From: Actinomadura coerulea
Lineage (GTDB): Bacteria; Actinomycetota; Actinomycetes; Streptosporangiales; Streptosporangiaceae
DNA: 64,000 bases
Assembly (NCBI RefSeq): GCF_014208105.1
Contig: NZ_JACHMQ010000001.1
Span: 496,001 to 560,000, forward strand
Direction: 5' to 3'
The notes under the pieces were generated by a model. That model was not told the origin of the DNA and searched no databases. It worked only from the letters and a program-made list of their open reading frames with translations. Below are positions 6,960 through 13,351 of this stretch, one piece after another. A program made the position numbers and the translations under genes. Positions within the stretch are counted from its first letter, which is position 1. The number at the start of each line of letters is the position of its first letter.

Positions 6960-8927
6960 TCAGGGCGTGATGACGCAGGGTCCCCCGCCGCACACGTCCA
7001 CGACGGTGCCGGTGGTGAGGAAGACCGCCTTCTGCCGGCGCGCTTCGGCGTTGTTGCGGGGGTCCGAGTGCGGGTCGCGGCCCTCGGTGGGGGGCGTGTT
7101 GGTGAGCGGCGGGACGGGTGAGCCGCTGTCCCAGACGACCATGGCGGAGCCGTCGTAGGACGAGCCGAACGTCGGGATGCCCCAGTAGGGCGCCTTGTCC
7201 GGGCTGCGGCCCGGGGCGACGGCCGGCGCGTGGACGCGGGCGCCGACCGTGCGCGCCTCGACCTCGGCGGCGACCGGGGCGACCTGGTGGTCGCCGAACG
7301 CCACGTGCATCAGCACGCGGTGCTTCGGCGTGCCCGGCAGCGGGTCGTCGGTCATGTGCCAGGCGTACCCGTCGGCCTCCCCCCGGTCCCAGAGCATCTG
7401 GATCAGCGCGAGGCCGATCTGCTGGTCGAGCCTGTCCGGGTAGAACAGGTCGAGGACCTTCGCGTACTGGGGGAAGTCGGCGCTGCGGTTGAGCAGCGTG
7501 CTGTAGTTCATCGCCGGGACGCCGAGGACGGCGCGGCGCACGTCGGGGGAGACCGCGGTGAGCGCGCCGCCCATGATGCCGCCCTGGCTGTTGCCGTCGT
7601 AGGTCAGCTCGGCCCCGGCGTCGATCAGGGGCGCGCCCGCGTCGTTCTGGAACGCCTTGTTCCCGGCGAACCCGCGGGTCATCGCCCGTCCGAGGAAGGT
7701 GAAGTTCACGAGGCTCTGCTGGAGGCGGTCGGCGACCGTCCGGAAGCGGGTGAGGTCGGCGAGCGCGGAGACGACGTTCGGGACGTCCTCGTCCGCCATG
7801 CCGATCCACTTGGTCGCGCAGAACACGAAGCCGTGCTCGGCGGCCATCGCCTTGACGTTGCCCGCGTCGACCTCGCCCTCGCCGCCGAGCAGCCCGTGCC
7901 CGTAGAGGGCGGGCCGCGCGGGGCGGGTGAGCGCCGAGCGCGGGATCTCGCACTGGAACGGCACGGCCTGGGAGTTGCCCGGCAGCCGGGAGGGCATGCC
8001 GTCCGCGCCGCGGTGCAGGGCCGATCCGGGCAGCCCGCCGTACTGGTCGAGGTAGCTCGGAGCCCAGACGATCCCCTTCACCTCTCGGGCGATCTTGTCG
8101 TCCACGTCGTCGGCCACCCGGGTGACGAGGAACGAGGGGGAGCGGTCGCCGAGATCGCGCAGCGCGTCGTCGCGCATGCGGAGCACGGGCCCGGTGAGGC
8201 TCTGCCGGCTCGCGACGGTGAAGTCCCAGGCGAGGTACAGGCCGTCCCGGCCGACCCCGCGGGCCTGGAGCGCGGCGAGGACCCGCCTGCCGTCCCGCTG
8301 CCGCGCCGCGAGCGGGTCGGTCGCCGGAAGATCGGGCCCGAGGATCCTGGCGAAGGCGGCGTTCGGCCGGATCGGGTTGCCGGCCTCGTCGCGCAGGTCG
8401 CGCAGCGCGACGGCGTAGCGGTGCCCCTCGCGGAAGTTGCGGGCCGGGCGGACGATCAGCGCGCGGCGGTCGGCGGGCGCGTTCGCGTCCAGTTCGGCCC
8501 AGTACGGCCAGCGCTCGCCCGTCGCGGTGTCGACGATGACGATCGGGGCGTCGTCGCGCAGTGAGGCGCCGACGTCGGTGACGGGCGCGGCGCCCGTCCG
8601 GGCCAGGTCGAGGCCCGGGACGCGGCTGAGCAGCATCGATCCGGGGGAGAAGCCGTCGGCGCGGTTCCACTCGGCCGGGGACACGGGCACCCCGAGCGCG
8701 TTCTTCAGCGTCGTGCGCAGGTGGACGCGGCGGCCGGTGGGCGTGCCGCCGTCGGCGACCGTGTAGTAGTCGTTCGGGAACGGCAGCAGGCACGCGGCCG
8801 GGTCGATCGGGTCGCAGCCGTCTCCGGCCTGCGCCGCGGCCGGCGGCACGGCGGCCGGGCCGGACAGCAGCGCGAGGGACGCGGCGAGAGCCGCGACTGC
8901 CGACAGGGTGCGCTGGGGGAGACGCAA
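6960..8927 (-). CDS. Secreted alpha/beta-hydrolase-like protein
   Basis: A 655-residue exported protein with a Sec signal peptide (hydrophobic core about residues 10-30, cleavage near PAAAQA). The mature N-terminus carries cysteines in the segment GDGCDPIDPAACLLPFPND, a beginning common in large secreted actinobacterial lipase- or hydrolase-like proteins. Around residue 430 the segment YDGNSQGGIMGG looks like a nucleophile elbow (G-N-S-Q-G-G), preceded by PALYGHGLLGG, which fits an oxyanion loop. A later HVAFGDHQVAP could hold the catalytic His. I therefore call an alpha/beta-hydrolase fold with unknown substrate. The gene starts 43 bp after the end of the purA-like gene on the same strand, so it may be read through from the nrtR operon, although its function looks unrelated. 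Confidence 0.7.
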   Translation of the reverse strand: MRLPQRTLSAVAALAASLALLSGPAAVPPAAAQAGDGCDPIDPAACLLPFPNDYYTVADGGTPTGRRVHLRTTLKNALGVPVSPAEWNRADGFSPGSMLLSRVPGLDLARTGAAPVTDVGASLRDDAPIVIVDTATGERWPYWAELDANAPADRRALIVRPARNFREGHRYAVALRDLRDEAGNPIRPNAAFARILGPDLPATDPLAARQRDGRRVLAALQARGVGRDGLYLAWDFTVASRQSLTGPVLRMRDDALRDLGDRSPSFLVTRVADDVDDKIAREVKGIVWAPSYLDQYGGLPGSALHRGADGMPSRLPGNSQAVPFQCEIPRSALTRPARPALYGHGLLGGEGEVDAGNVKAMAAEHGFVFCATKWIGMADEDVPNVVSALADLTRFRTVADRLQQSLVNFTFLGRAMTRGFAGNKAFQNDAGAPLIDAGAELTYDGNSQGGIMGGALTAVSPDVRRAVLGVPAMNYSTLLNRSADFPQYAKVLDLFYPDRLDQQIGLALIQMLWDRGEADGYAWHMTDDPLPGTPKHRVLMHVAFGDHQVAPVAAEVEARTVGARVHAPAVAPGRSPDKAPYWGIPTFGSSYDGSAMVVWDSGSPVPPLTNTPPTEGRDPHSDPRNNAEARRQKAVFLTTGTVVDVCGGGPCVITP

Positions 8928-8970
8928 CGTCCACCTCCGGAAGAGCCGCGGCGTTAGCGGGATCTTGGTC

Positions 8971-10239
8971 TCAGCGCACGCTCAGGTCAATGGTTGTCCG
9001 GAAGTGGTCAGCCCGCTTGTCGGACGAGGTCGGGCCGTGGGACCGCAGGACGACGGGCGCGCCCAGCGCGTCCTCGATCGTCGCCACCGGGTCGCCGAGC
9101 GGGGTGTACACCGGGCGCGCCGCCAGCAGGCGGCGGGTGAGGGCGGCCTGGCGGTCCAGGTCGGGCGGTCCCGCCTCCAGGCGCCCGACCCGTTCGCCGT
9201 CCATCTCGTAGGAATGGCAGACACGCAGGTCTGGACGTGCCCCCGCTACGTCCAGGTGCGTGACCGCCAGGCCGTCCACGCCGCCCGTCACCTCCAGCGC
9301 GTACCGGAGCGCCACGGCGTCGAGGTGGCCGACCCGGAACGCGCCCTGCCAGCGTCCCGTGCCGTTGTGCGGGTCGGGGAGGTCCGCGGTCAGCGCCGGG
9401 TCCTCGGTGACGAACGGTCCGGGGCCGTGGCGCGTCGCGTACGCGCGCAGCACCCCGAGCCGCGCCGCGGACGCGCCCGCCTCGGCCAGCAGGGTCTCGG
9501 CGTTGGCGGACGTCGTCGTCGACCACGTCGTGTACGGGTGGAACCCGTGCCATTCGTCCAGCAGAACGCCCTGGGCGCCCTCGAACACGACGTTCCCGGC
9601 GCGGAGCAGGGCGTGCAGGTGCCCGGCGCCGACGATCCGCACCCGCTCGGCGAACGCGGTGAACGCCTCGGCGCACGCGTCGGCGCCGGGGACGTCCTCA
9701 CCGCCGGGGAACGCGTCCCGGTACCAGTCGCGGACGGCGGCGAGCCGGCGCCGCAGCCGAGCGGGCGACAGGCAGTCGGCCGCCCGCGGCGCGTCGTCGT
9801 GCGCCAGGGCGTAGGACGCGGTCTCGCCGATGCCCATCCCGCACGACCCGTGCCGGGCCGCGCCGCGCGCCGACTCCCGCGCGCGGTTGGCGGCCCGGTG
9901 GTAGGGCGTCGTGAGCAGCGCCTCCCCGTCGACGGTGAGCCGGTCGAGCGCGTCGGGGACGCCCAGCGCGCGCAGGTGGTCGGCCTCGGCCGCGAGCGCC
10001 AGCGGGTCGATGAGCACGAACCGCGACAGGTGCGTCCGGACCCCCGGCGTGAACGTGCCCGAGCCGAACTGGGCGAACGTGTGGTGCCGCCCGTCCGGCG
10101 CGACGACGTTGTGCGCGGCCTGCGCGCCGCCGTTGAACCGCACGACCACCTCTGCCGCACCGGCGCGGCAGAGGTGGTCGACGACCGTGCCCTTGCCGGC
10201 GTCCCCGAAGCCGAGATCGACGACGATCACGTGGCCCAT
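8971..10239 (-). CDS. Divergent adenylosuccinate-synthetase paralogue (PurA-like)
   Basis: A 422-residue cytoplasmic GTPase-fold ligase. The P-loop is GFGDAGKGT (canonical WGDEGKGK), with the catalytic Asp13 and Lys16 kept, and a His at position 43 in GAQAAH (canonical NAGH). The fold continues with VFEGAQGVLLD, LRAYATRHGPGPF and a C-terminal ALRYALEVTGGVDGLAVTHLD. The aspartate-binding loop TTTGRxRRCGWLD is altered to a TGRWQGAFR form, and the IMP loop reads GSCGMGIGE. It is thus a specialised paralogue, not the housekeeping purA, and both partner sites may have changed. It is the last gene of the tight module nrtR / J-pseudokinase / vWA / purA-like, starting 3 bp after the vWA stop. A ligation of a nucleotide with an amino acid or similar group is the family-level expectation. 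Confidence 0.85.
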   Translation of the reverse strand: MGHVIVVDLGFGDAGKGTVVDHLCRAGAAEVVVRFNGGAQAAHNVVAPDGRHHTFAQFGSGTFTPGVRTHLSRFVLIDPLALAAEADHLRALGVPDALDRLTVDGEALLTTPYHRAANRARESARGAARHGSCGMGIGETASYALAHDDAPRAADCLSPARLRRRLAAVRDWYRDAFPGGEDVPGADACAEAFTAFAERVRIVGAGHLHALLRAGNVVFEGAQGVLLDEWHGFHPYTTWSTTTSANAETLLAEAGASAARLGVLRAYATRHGPGPFVTEDPALTADLPDPHNGTGRWQGAFRVGHLDAVALRYALEVTGGVDGLAVTHLDVAGARPDLRVCHSYEMDGERVGRLEAGPPDLDRQAALTRRLLAARPVYTPLGDPVATIEDALGAPVVLRSHGPTSSDKRADHFRTTIDLSVR

Positions 10240-10242
10240 GGC

Positions 10243-11214
10243 TCAGAGCCGGGTCGTCGCGGACGGGCCGGCGGCGTCCAGGCCGGGCGGCGTGGAGGAG
10301 ACCGCGACCGGCGCGCGGGCCGCGTCGAGCCGGGCGAGCGCGCGCGACACCGAGGCGCCGGCGTCCGAGCCCGCCTCCGCCAGGTGCCCCAGTCCCTCGC
10401 CCAGGTCGATGGCGTCCTCGGCGAGCCCGATCGTCAGCGCGATCGTCTCGCAGACGGCGTCCAGGTCGTCCAGGTAGAGGACGTTCTGGCCGAGCAGCTC
10501 CTGCCAGAAGTCCTTCACCTCGCGGTTGCCGGAGTGGTAGGCGCCCTCCGGGATGATGAAGTACACGTCGTACCTGCGCTGGAGCTCGCGGACGAGCTCC
10601 GCGATCGGCACGTCCTCGTCCGGCTCGCCGCCGACGAACCTGGCGATCTCGCGCCGCTTCGCCTTCGGGTAGGCCAGCTCGTCCCCGATCATGAACAGGT
10701 AGCCGCGCTTGCCGCGCTTGTCGAAGCAGTCGATCGCGGTGTGCCGCGCCATGAAGTACATGGCCAGCTCGTAGGACTCGCGCATCTGGCCGCCGCCCCC
10801 GCCCTCCAGGAGGATCTTGCCGAGGTCGTCGTCCATGCGGTTGTCGGCCTCGAACTGCCCGACCTGCAGCGGCGCCCGGTCGCAGGTCGCGTCGCCGACC
10901 GCGCCGAACAGGATGTGCGGGTGCTCGACGTATCCCTTGCGCAGCAGCAGCCCCAGCAGGTCGGGGAGCTTGGCCTGGAGCGTCCGCGGGACGGTCCCCA
11001 TGGAGCCGGTCACGTCGAACAGCACGCCGATCGCGAGCGACTCGGGGTGGTCGGCGGAGTCCCGGCTCTCCCGGACGGTCACGCCGCGCGGGTCCAGGTC
11101 GGGGTGGACGGCGGTCGCGCCGCCGTCGGAGTAGGCGAACGCGCTGGCGCCGGTGGACGCGCGGTAGCTCGCGCGCGCGGCGTAGACGTCGGTGGACCAG
11201 TTTCCGCTTCCCAT
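10243..11214 (-). CDS. von Willebrand factor A-domain protein with intact MIDAS
   Basis: A 323-residue soluble protein without signal peptide or TM helix. The vWA Rossmann-like domain begins near residue 60. The metal-ion-dependent adhesion site DVTGSMG is at residues 67-73, followed by an acidic GDAT segment near residue 105. A glycine run (EGGGGGQMRESYELAMYF in two parts) and RGYLFMIGDEL complete the domain, and the tail from about residue 290 is Ala-rich. vWA proteins with an intact MIDAS act as Mg2+-dependent protein-interaction platforms. Its position between the J-pseudokinase (11 bp gap) and the purA-like enzyme (3 bp gap) suggests it assembles or presents these partners; that is inference. 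The ATG at 11214 is preceded by AAGGAGAGA. Confidence 0.88.
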   Translation of the reverse strand: MGSGNWSTDVYAARASYRASTGASAFAYSDGGATAVHPDLDPRGVTVRESRDSADHPESLAIGVLFDVTGSMGTVPRTLQAKLPDLLGLLLRKGYVEHPHILFGAVGDATCDRAPLQVGQFEADNRMDDDLGKILLEGGGGGQMRESYELAMYFMARHTAIDCFDKRGKRGYLFMIGDELAYPKAKRREIARFVGGEPDEDVPIAELVRELQRRYDVYFIIPEGAYHSGNREVKDFWQELLGQNVLYLDDLDAVCETIALTIGLAEDAIDLGEGLGHLAEAGSDAGASVSRALARLDAARAPVAVSSTPPGLDAAGPSATTRL

Positions 11215-11225
11215 GATTCTCTCCT

Positions 11226-12308
11226 TCAGCGGGTGGCGGGCATGTGGAAGGGGCGGAAGCGGCGCGGGCCGTAGAGCCGCTCCAGCAGCTCGTCGAACTC
11301 GGCCAGCAGCCGCCAGGCGTCGGCGGGGCGCCGGTTCGGCGCCGGCGGCATGCAGCCCCGCGCGAACGAGCGCATCGCCTTCGGGACCTTGTCGCCCATC
11401 AGTTCGGTCATGCACCGGGCGGCCATGAAGATGTCGGTGGCCGGGCTCGCGGCCTGCCGTCCGGGCACCTCGGGCGGGTACCAGTCGGCGTACCGGTCGA
11501 CCATCGCCGGGACGCGCCCCGAGGGGTCGGCGTGCGCGAAGCAGCCGGGGACGGAGTAGCACCAGTCGACCAGGACCAGGCCGTGCTCCTCCGGGTGGAT
11601 CATCACGTGGTCGGGCAGCACCGCGCCGTGCAGGACGCCCGCGCGGTGCGCGAAGCCGAGGCCCGCGAGCAGCCGCCTCCACATCCAGGCCGCGTCGCGC
11701 GGGTCGACGCCGTCCGGGAAGGCGCGCCCGACCGCGGCGAGGCTGTGGAAGCCGTCCAGCGCGGCGACCACGTTCACCTGCCGCCGCGTCCCGGTGGCGC
11801 CGTCCCGGTGCCGGAACGACTCGACGAGCCGCGGCACGTACGGCAGGAACCGGGCGTCGCCGTCCTTCTGGAGCTGCCGGAGCGCCACGGCCTCGCGTTC
11901 GAGCAGGTCGCCGTCGGCGGGGTCGCGCGGCATCTTCAGCAGCACCCCGCGGCCCGGCTCCGGGCGCGCCGCGTACAGCAGCACGAGGTCGCCGCCGATC
12001 GGATCGCCCTCCAGCCGGTAGGCGTGGCGGCGCGTGGTGATCAGCGTCTCGTCGCCGCGGTTGTAGGCGCGCCAGAGCGAGGTCAGCCTGGCGAACGCCT
12101 CCTCGGTCCGGCCGCCGCCCGCGTCCGGGTGGACGAGCCGGGCCAGCCGCCGGTAGCGCCGCACCGCCTCCGCCTCGTCGCCGCCGAACAGGTCGGCGGG
12201 ACCGCGGGCCCGGTCGAGCCGCGCCAGCGCGTCCTCCAACTCACTTCCGCTCATCTGTGCTCCCTGTGGGGGGCGACCCCCCACACCCCCCGGTTCGCTT
12301 CCGCTCAT
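11226..12308 (-). CDS. J-domain / protein-pseudokinase fusion
   Basis: A 360-residue protein. Residues 1-18 come from an inserted repeat. A short J-domain-like segment follows with the HPD tripeptide at 60-62, so it could engage DnaK. From about residue 95 a protein-kinase fold is recognisable: the VAIK-type Lys is in LLKM (125), an alpha-C Glu lies near 137, and the C-lobe has LAGLGFAHRAGVLHGAVLPDHVM. The catalytic HRD is HGA (227-229) and DFG is DWC (248-250). The catalytic Asp is lost while Lys and the metal-binding Asp remain, so it is probably a nucleotide-binding pseudokinase. The ATG at 12308 overlaps the nrtR stop (ATGA) and has a strong GGAGGAG site. The ATG at 12254, after the repeat, has its own GGGAG site and would give 342 residues. 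Confidence 0.82.
   Translation of the reverse strand: MSGSEPGGVGGRPPQGAQMSGSELEDALARLDRARGPADLFGGDEAEAVRRYRRLARLVHPDAGGGRTEEAFARLTSLWRAYNRGDETLITTRRHAYRLEGDPIGGDLVLLYAARPEPGRGVLLKMPRDPADGDLLEREAVALRQLQKDGDARFLPYVPRLVESFRHRDGATGTRRQVNVVAALDGFHSLAAVGRAFPDGVDPRDAAWMWRRLLAGLGFAHRAGVLHGAVLPDHVMIHPEEHGLVLVDWCYSVPGCFAHADPSGRVPAMVDRYADWYPPEVPGRQAASPATDIFMAARCMTELMGDKVPKAMRSFARGCMPPAPNRRPADAWRLLAEFDELLERLYGPRRFRPFHMPATR
12255..12308 (-). repeat. 54-bp palindromic repeat duplicating the start region of the J-domain gene
   Basis: Read on the minus strand, the unit begins ATGAGCGGAAGCGAACCGGG and contains the hairpin TGTGGGGGG-TCG-CCCCCCACA, a perfect 9-bp stem. It ends in AGGGAGCACAG directly before a second ATGAGCGGAAG. 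The unit is exactly 54 bp, the same length as copy A in the MFS gene (4432-4485) and nearly identical to it. It supplies a second start codon and ribosome site for the gene. Confidence 0.85.
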
Positions 12309-13138
12309 CTGATCTCCTCCTCCCGGCTGGGCCTCAGCAGGGCGGGGTGCAGGAGGCGGGCGTCGCCCGCGCGGTAGAGCCGGGGGCGCGGGCCGCCGCG
12401 CCGGCCGCCGCGGTCGGACGTCGCGCCGGTGCTCTCCACGAACCCCGGGACCGACAGGACCTTGCGGTGGAAGTTGCCGGCGTGCAGTTCCTCGCCCCAC
12501 ACCGCCTCGTACACCGAGCGCAGTTCGGGGATGGTGAACTCGCCGCCGCAGAACGCCGTGGCGAGGGGGGTGTACTCCAGCTTCCCGCGGGCCCGCTCCA
12601 GCCCGTCCGACAGGATCCGCGCGTGGTCGAACGCCAGCCGGCGGGTGGTGCCGGGGCGCTGGTCCCCCGAATCCGACAGGCCCAGCGCGTCCACCGGGGC
12701 CCACGCGGCGTCGGCCGCGTCGCCGCCCGCCTCGGGGTCCGGCAGCTCGGGCGCGAACGCCAGGTAGGCGACGGAGATCACGCGCATCCGCGGGTCGCGG
12801 CCGGGGGAGCCGTAGGTTCCGAGCTGCTCCAGATGGACCCGGCCGAGCGCGCCGCCCTTGGCGCTGAGCCCGGTCTCCTCGGCCAGCTCCCGGACGGCCG
12901 CGTCGGGCAGGTCCTCGGCGCCGGTGCCCTGGAGCGGGCCGCCCGCCTGGACGAAGCCGCCGGGCAGCGCCCACATCCCCTCGTAGGGGGCGTTCCCCCG
13001 CCGTACGAGCAGGACGTGGAGCGCGTCGTCGCGGATGGTGAGCGCGACCACGTCCACCGTCACGGCGACCGGGTCGTAGTCGCGCGGGTCGTAGGTCGCG
13101 AGGAACCCGCTCTCGTCCCGCCTCGGTTCCGGGGCCAT
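12305..13138 (-). CDS. nrtR: NrtR-type NUDIX/winged-helix transcriptional regulator
   Basis: A 277-residue protein: a NUDIX domain (residues about 12-170) followed by a winged helix (about 180-260). NrtR proteins sense NAD-pathway metabolites such as ADP-ribose through a NUDIX domain and repress NAD or linked genes. The Nudix box is imperfect. RELAEETGL is intact, but the upstream Gly-x5-Glu part reads GGFVQAGG with an insertion before RELAEE, so hydrolysis is doubtful, as for many NrtR sensors. The DNA-binding part shows YTPLATAFC, FTIPELRSVYEAVWG and NFHRKVLSVPGF, the diagnostic NrtR block. The ATG at 13138 has a GGGAGG site 7 bases upstream. An in-frame TTG at 13156 is less likely. It heads the four-gene minus-strand operon, and strong palindromes stand upstream at 13163-13200. 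Confidence 0.88.
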   Translation of the reverse strand: MAPEPRRDESGFLATYDPRDYDPVAVTVDVVALTIRDDALHVLLVRRGNAPYEGMWALPGGFVQAGGPLQGTGAEDLPDAAVRELAEETGLSAKGGALGRVHLEQLGTYGSPGRDPRMRVISVAYLAFAPELPDPEAGGDAADAAWAPVDALGLSDSGDQRPGTTRRLAFDHARILSDGLERARGKLEYTPLATAFCGGEFTIPELRSVYEAVWGEELHAGNFHRKVLSVPGFVESTGATSDRGGRRGGPRPRLYRAGDARLLHPALLRPSREEEIR

Positions 13139-13162
13139 CCGTCCGCCTCCCGTCAATCTCGG

Positions 13163-13200
13163 CCTGAGTAAGTCTCAGGATGAGTTCATCTCGTCCTGAG
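13163..13200. promoter_or_regulatory. Candidate NrtR operator upstream of the nrtR module
   Basis: CTCAGGATGAG (13174-13184) and CTCGTCCTGAG (13190-13200) form an inverted repeat with 10 of 11 matching positions and a 5-base spacer. The left arm also forms a second palindrome with CCTGAG at 13163-13168 (CCTGAG-TAAGT-CTCAGG). On the minus strand a TTATGTT sequence just outside (about 13202-13210) could be the -10 box. The operator would then cover the transcription start, fitting autorepression by NrtR. Confidence 0.65.
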
Positions 13201-13257
13201 AAGAACATAACCCGGACCGGGGCCGCTGTCCAGTCCCTTGCTCCGGAGACGAGACGA

Positions 13258-13288
13258 GGGCGCCGCCCCCGGGGAGGGGGCGGCGCCC
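13258..13288 (-). terminator. Strong terminator hairpin after the APC permease gene
   Basis: GGGCGCCGCCCCC (13258-13270) and GGGGGCGGCGCCC (13276-13288) form a perfect 13-bp stem with a 5-base loop. It lies 64 bp past the stop of the minus-strand permease gene and upstream of the nrtR promoter, so it should insulate the nrtR operon from readthrough. Confidence 0.75.
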
Positions 13289-13351
13289 TGAGTCGTGCGG
13301 CGGGTCGGTGTTCGGCGGAACTTCACAAAACAGAAGTTCCGCGAGGCGGCC

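Noticed and set aside
8971..13138. Assignment of the vWA/kinase-like block to a tellurium-resistance (Ter) system
   Set aside because: No TerD/TerZ, TerC or TerB-like protein is present. Only the vWA and kinase-like parts are shared in a general way.
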